In this document: one piece after another, positions 62,345 to 64,000 of the stretch
Layout of the letters: each line of letters begins with the position of its first letter
Numbering within the stretch: position 1 is the stretch's first letter
Source of the DNA: an uncultured Erythrobacter sp.
GTDB lineage: Bacteria > Pseudomonadota > Alphaproteobacteria > Sphingomonadales > Sphingomonadaceae
DNA length: 64,000 nucleotides
Assembly: GCF_958304185.1 (NCBI RefSeq)
Contig: NZ_OY284433.1
Coordinates: 1,922,001 to 1,986,000 of the forward strand
Direction of reading: 5' to 3'
The notes under the pieces: generated by a model
The model's database searches: none
Told to the model about the DNA's origin: nothing
The model's input: the letters and a program-made list of their open reading frames with translations, nothing else
Made by a program: the position numbers and the translations under genes

Positions 62345-63765
62345 TTCACATCTCCTTCGCCGGGCTGGCCAAGCTCGAAATCGCTGACGGGCCGTGTCTT
62401 GGGGTTCATCGCATCGAACATCAGCGCGCCGTCGATCCAGACCTTCTCGGGCCGCGAATAGACGCTCAGCGGATCGCCGTTCCACAGCACCACATCGGCC
62501 ATCTTGCCGGTCTCAAGGCTGCCGGTCATGTCGGAAATGCCCATCGCCTTGGCCGCGTTGTAAGTGAGCCACTGGATCACGGTCGCATCGGGGATGTCGA
62601 TCCCGACCCGCGCACCGGCGGCTTGCGCCTTGGCGGCTTCCTGATTGAGGCGTTGGATATCGTTCTGGTCATCCGAGTGGATCACCACGCAGGCGCCCTC
62701 GCGCTGGAGGAAGGCCGCGTTTTCCAGAATGCCGTCGTAGCTTTCCATCTTGAAGCCGTACCAGTCGGCCCAGATCGCGCTGCACACGTCGTTTTCGCGC
62801 AGCAGATCGCCGATCTTGTAAGCCTCGACCGCGTGGTGGAAGGCGGCGACCTTGTAGCCCATCTCCTTGGCCATATCGAGCACCAGCGCCATTTCGTCCG
62901 CGCGGTAGCAGTGGTTCTGGATCAGGATTTCGCCCTTGAGCACGCCTACCAGCGTCTCCTTGCCGAGATCGCGCTTGGCTTTCGGGTCGTTGGCATAGTC
63001 AATCGCGCCGAGCCACGTTTCGCGGTTGACCGCAAGGTTGCCCATCCGGGTCGAAGGCATCCGGCCACGGCTGCCATAGACCCGCTTGGGGTTCTCTCCG
63101 CAGGCCATCTTCATCGAATAGGGCGCGCCGGGGAACTTCATCCCCTGCATGGTGCGCGCGGGCACGTTCTTGAGCGTCACCGACCGCCCACCCATCAGGT
63201 TGGCCGAGCCGGGGAGGATTTGCAGAGCAGTGATCCCGCCATTCGCCAGCGCGCGGCTGAAGCCGGGGTCTTGAGGCCAGACGGAATGTTCGGCCCAGAC
63301 TTCGGGCGTGGTCGGCGCGGTGGCTTCGTTGCCGTCGGAATGGGCTTCCACGCCGGGCGAGGGATAGTCGCCCAAGTGCGAGTGGATGTCGATGATGCCG
63401 GGGGTGACGAACTTGCCGGTGCCGTCGAACACCGCAATGTCGGCCGGGATCGGCGTATCGGGGCCGCCGACCGAGGTGATCTTGCCGCCCGACATGAACA
63501 CCACGCCGTTCTCGATCTTGCCGCCCTTGCCATCATAGATCGTCGCGCCGCGGATCGCGGTGGCGATGTTGGGGTAGGGCTTGTAGGTCGACGCGAAGAC
63601 CGGATCGCCTGCCGGCGCGGCGGCGAATTCCTTGTCATCGGACTTGTCCGATGCGCTGGCGGTATCGCCGCTACCGCCGGTGGTCGCGCAGGCAGACAGC
63701 GCCAACGCGCTTGCCAAAGTGGCCAGCGCGCCTGTGCGCGCTCGCAATTTGAAGTGTGAAAGCAT
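62341..63765 (-). CDS. Lipoprotein amidohydrolase with full metal-site set
   Basis: 474 residues from ATG 63765, AAAGG upstream. Lipoprotein signal (GALATLASALALSAC) and a Ser/Ala/Asp linker. The binuclear site is intact: D-I-H-S-H in VTPGIIDIHSHLGDYPSPGV, His in EILIQNHCYRADEM, His in AAFHHAVEAYKIG, Asp in VVIHSDDQNDIQRL. The end DMTGSLETGKMADVVLWNGD is typical. Peptide or cyclic-amide hydrolysis is likely. It is adjacent to a degenerate copy and to a peptide transporter. Confidence 0.92.
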   Translation of the reverse strand: MLSHFKLRARTGALATLASALALSACATTGGSGDTASASDKSDDKEFAAAPAGDPVFASTYKPYPNIATAIRGATIYDGKGGKIENGVVFMSGGKITSVGGPDTPIPADIAVFDGTGKFVTPGIIDIHSHLGDYPSPGVEAHSDGNEATAPTTPEVWAEHSVWPQDPGFSRALANGGITALQILPGSANLMGGRSVTLKNVPARTMQGMKFPGAPYSMKMACGENPKRVYGSRGRMPSTRMGNLAVNRETWLGAIDYANDPKAKRDLGKETLVGVLKGEILIQNHCYRADEMALVLDMAKEMGYKVAAFHHAVEAYKIGDLLRENDVCSAIWADWYGFKMESYDGILENAAFLQREGACVVIHSDDQNDIQRLNQEAAKAQAAGARVGIDIPDATVIQWLTYNAAKAMGISDMTGSLETGKMADVVLWNGDPLSVYSRPEKVWIDGALMFDAMNPKTRPVSDFELGQPGEGDVK

Positions 63766-63776
63766 CGAAAACCTTT

Positions 63777-63812
63777 CCCGTTTCCCTGTCACATTGTGTG
63801 ACGGGAAACGGG
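63777..63812. other. Long bulged hairpin between transporter and amidohydrolase genes
   Basis: CCCGTTTCCC (63777-63786) pairs with GGGAAACGGG (63803-63812); GTCACA pairs with TGTGAC inside; one T is bulged and the loop is 3 nt. It lies just upstream of the amidohydrolase Shine-Dalgarno on the minus strand. No T run follows in either direction, so a protein site or mRNA structure is likelier than a terminator. Confidence 0.6.
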
Positions 63813-63855
63813 CAGGTTGTCTATGCAGCTCGACGATTAAAGTGTCAGGCCAGCG

Positions 63856-64000
63856 TTACTCGGCGGGACGAGTAGCGGGATAGCCCTCGTCCGCACCTTC
63901 AAACGTGGGGGCGACCTTTTCGTCCGCAAGCGTATCGAGGTGCATCCACTTCTTCACAATCGGGCTGACCAGCAGCACGGCCACAGCCGCACCGATCGCG
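63856..64000 (-). CDS. POT/PTR-type peptide transporter (C-terminus only)
   Basis: The last 47 codons are visible: a membrane helix (AIGAAVAVLLVSPIVKKWMH), then LDTLADEKVAPTFEGADEGY and PATRPAE. The VKKWMHLDTL-x-DE ending is that of proton-dependent oligopeptide transporters. It reads toward the amidohydrolase gene on the same strand, with a hairpin between; import of peptides and their hydrolysis would fit. The 5' part is outside the window. Confidence 0.7.
   Translation of the reverse strand, partial: AIGAAVAVLLVSPIVKKWMHLDTLADEKVAPTFEGADEGYPATRPAE

Noticed and set aside
1..64000. CRISPR arrays, IS elements, prophage or integrase genes, rRNA
   Set aside because: None seen: no regularly spaced repeats, no transposase or phage motifs, no rRNA-like stretches.

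Overview
This is a compact, GC-rich bacterial chromosome segment carrying almost entirely housekeeping and envelope genes. Coding density is very high, and many genes overlap by 1-4 nt (ATGA, GTGA, TGATG junctions). Protein families and neighbourhoods (suf with sufT, purD back-to-back with xseA, xseA followed by a DUF2093 gene, PAS_5 protein, MmcB, NnrU, rpe-heparinase-purH) point to an alphaproteobacterium of the Sphingomonadales, most likely Erythrobacteraceae (Erythrobacter/Porphyrobacter-like). That assignment is inference from family knowledge; there is no rRNA here. I see no prophage, IS element, CRISPR array or integrative element.

Layout. 1-2.9 kb: 3' half of a suf Fe-S operon (sufD partial, sufS, sufT, a GNAT gene, sufA). 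3-8.7 kb: a duplicated-domain protein, small lipoproteins, an EI24/CysZ-like membrane protein, a PfkB sugar/adenosine kinase, a polytopic membrane protein and a cytochrome c lipoprotein. 8.8-16 kb: purD and xseA with overlapping start codons, DUF2093, a phytase-like esterase, rpmB, tadA, a SAM methyltransferase, RNase T2. 16-26.7 kb: nadC, a LytS/LytR-type two-component pair, two M48 peptidases flanking a DsbA-like protein, a PAS_5 protein, a DUF2141 protein, a sterol-desaturase family protein, mmcB and tRNA-Arg(CCG). 27-31 kb: S9 peptidase, membrane-linked LuxR regulator, b-type cytochrome, VIT1-like transporter. 31.2-38.9 kb: a complete kdp potassium locus in the order F-B-A-C-D-E. 39-45.8 kb: large catalase, periplasmic GH31 glycosidase, alanine dehydrogenase with a divergent Lrp regulator. 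46-54.7 kb: a lipid kinase with a TAM41-like nucleotidyltransferase, a second DUF2141 protein, rpe, heparinase II/III, purH, msrA, Fur/Zur. 55-64 kb: dxs, mlaA, a crotonase, nnrU, a PaaI thioesterase divergent from an HxlR regulator, FKBP, two tandem amidohydrolases and the end of a POT-type peptide transporter.

Points worth following: (i) a DAG-kinase/TAM41-like pair that would give phosphatidate and then CDP-DAG; (ii) tandem amidohydrolases of which one has lost every recognisable metal ligand; (iii) FNR/FixK-type boxes before dxs and before a cytochrome c lipoprotein, suggesting oxygen-linked control of isoprenoid supply and electron transport; (iv) an interspersed hairpin repeat whose stems show compensatory changes between copies; (v) a likely leaderless HxlR-family gene with two matched operators. 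Start codons were moved from the longest reading frame wherever homology, Shine-Dalgarno sequences or gene junctions argued for a shorter protein.
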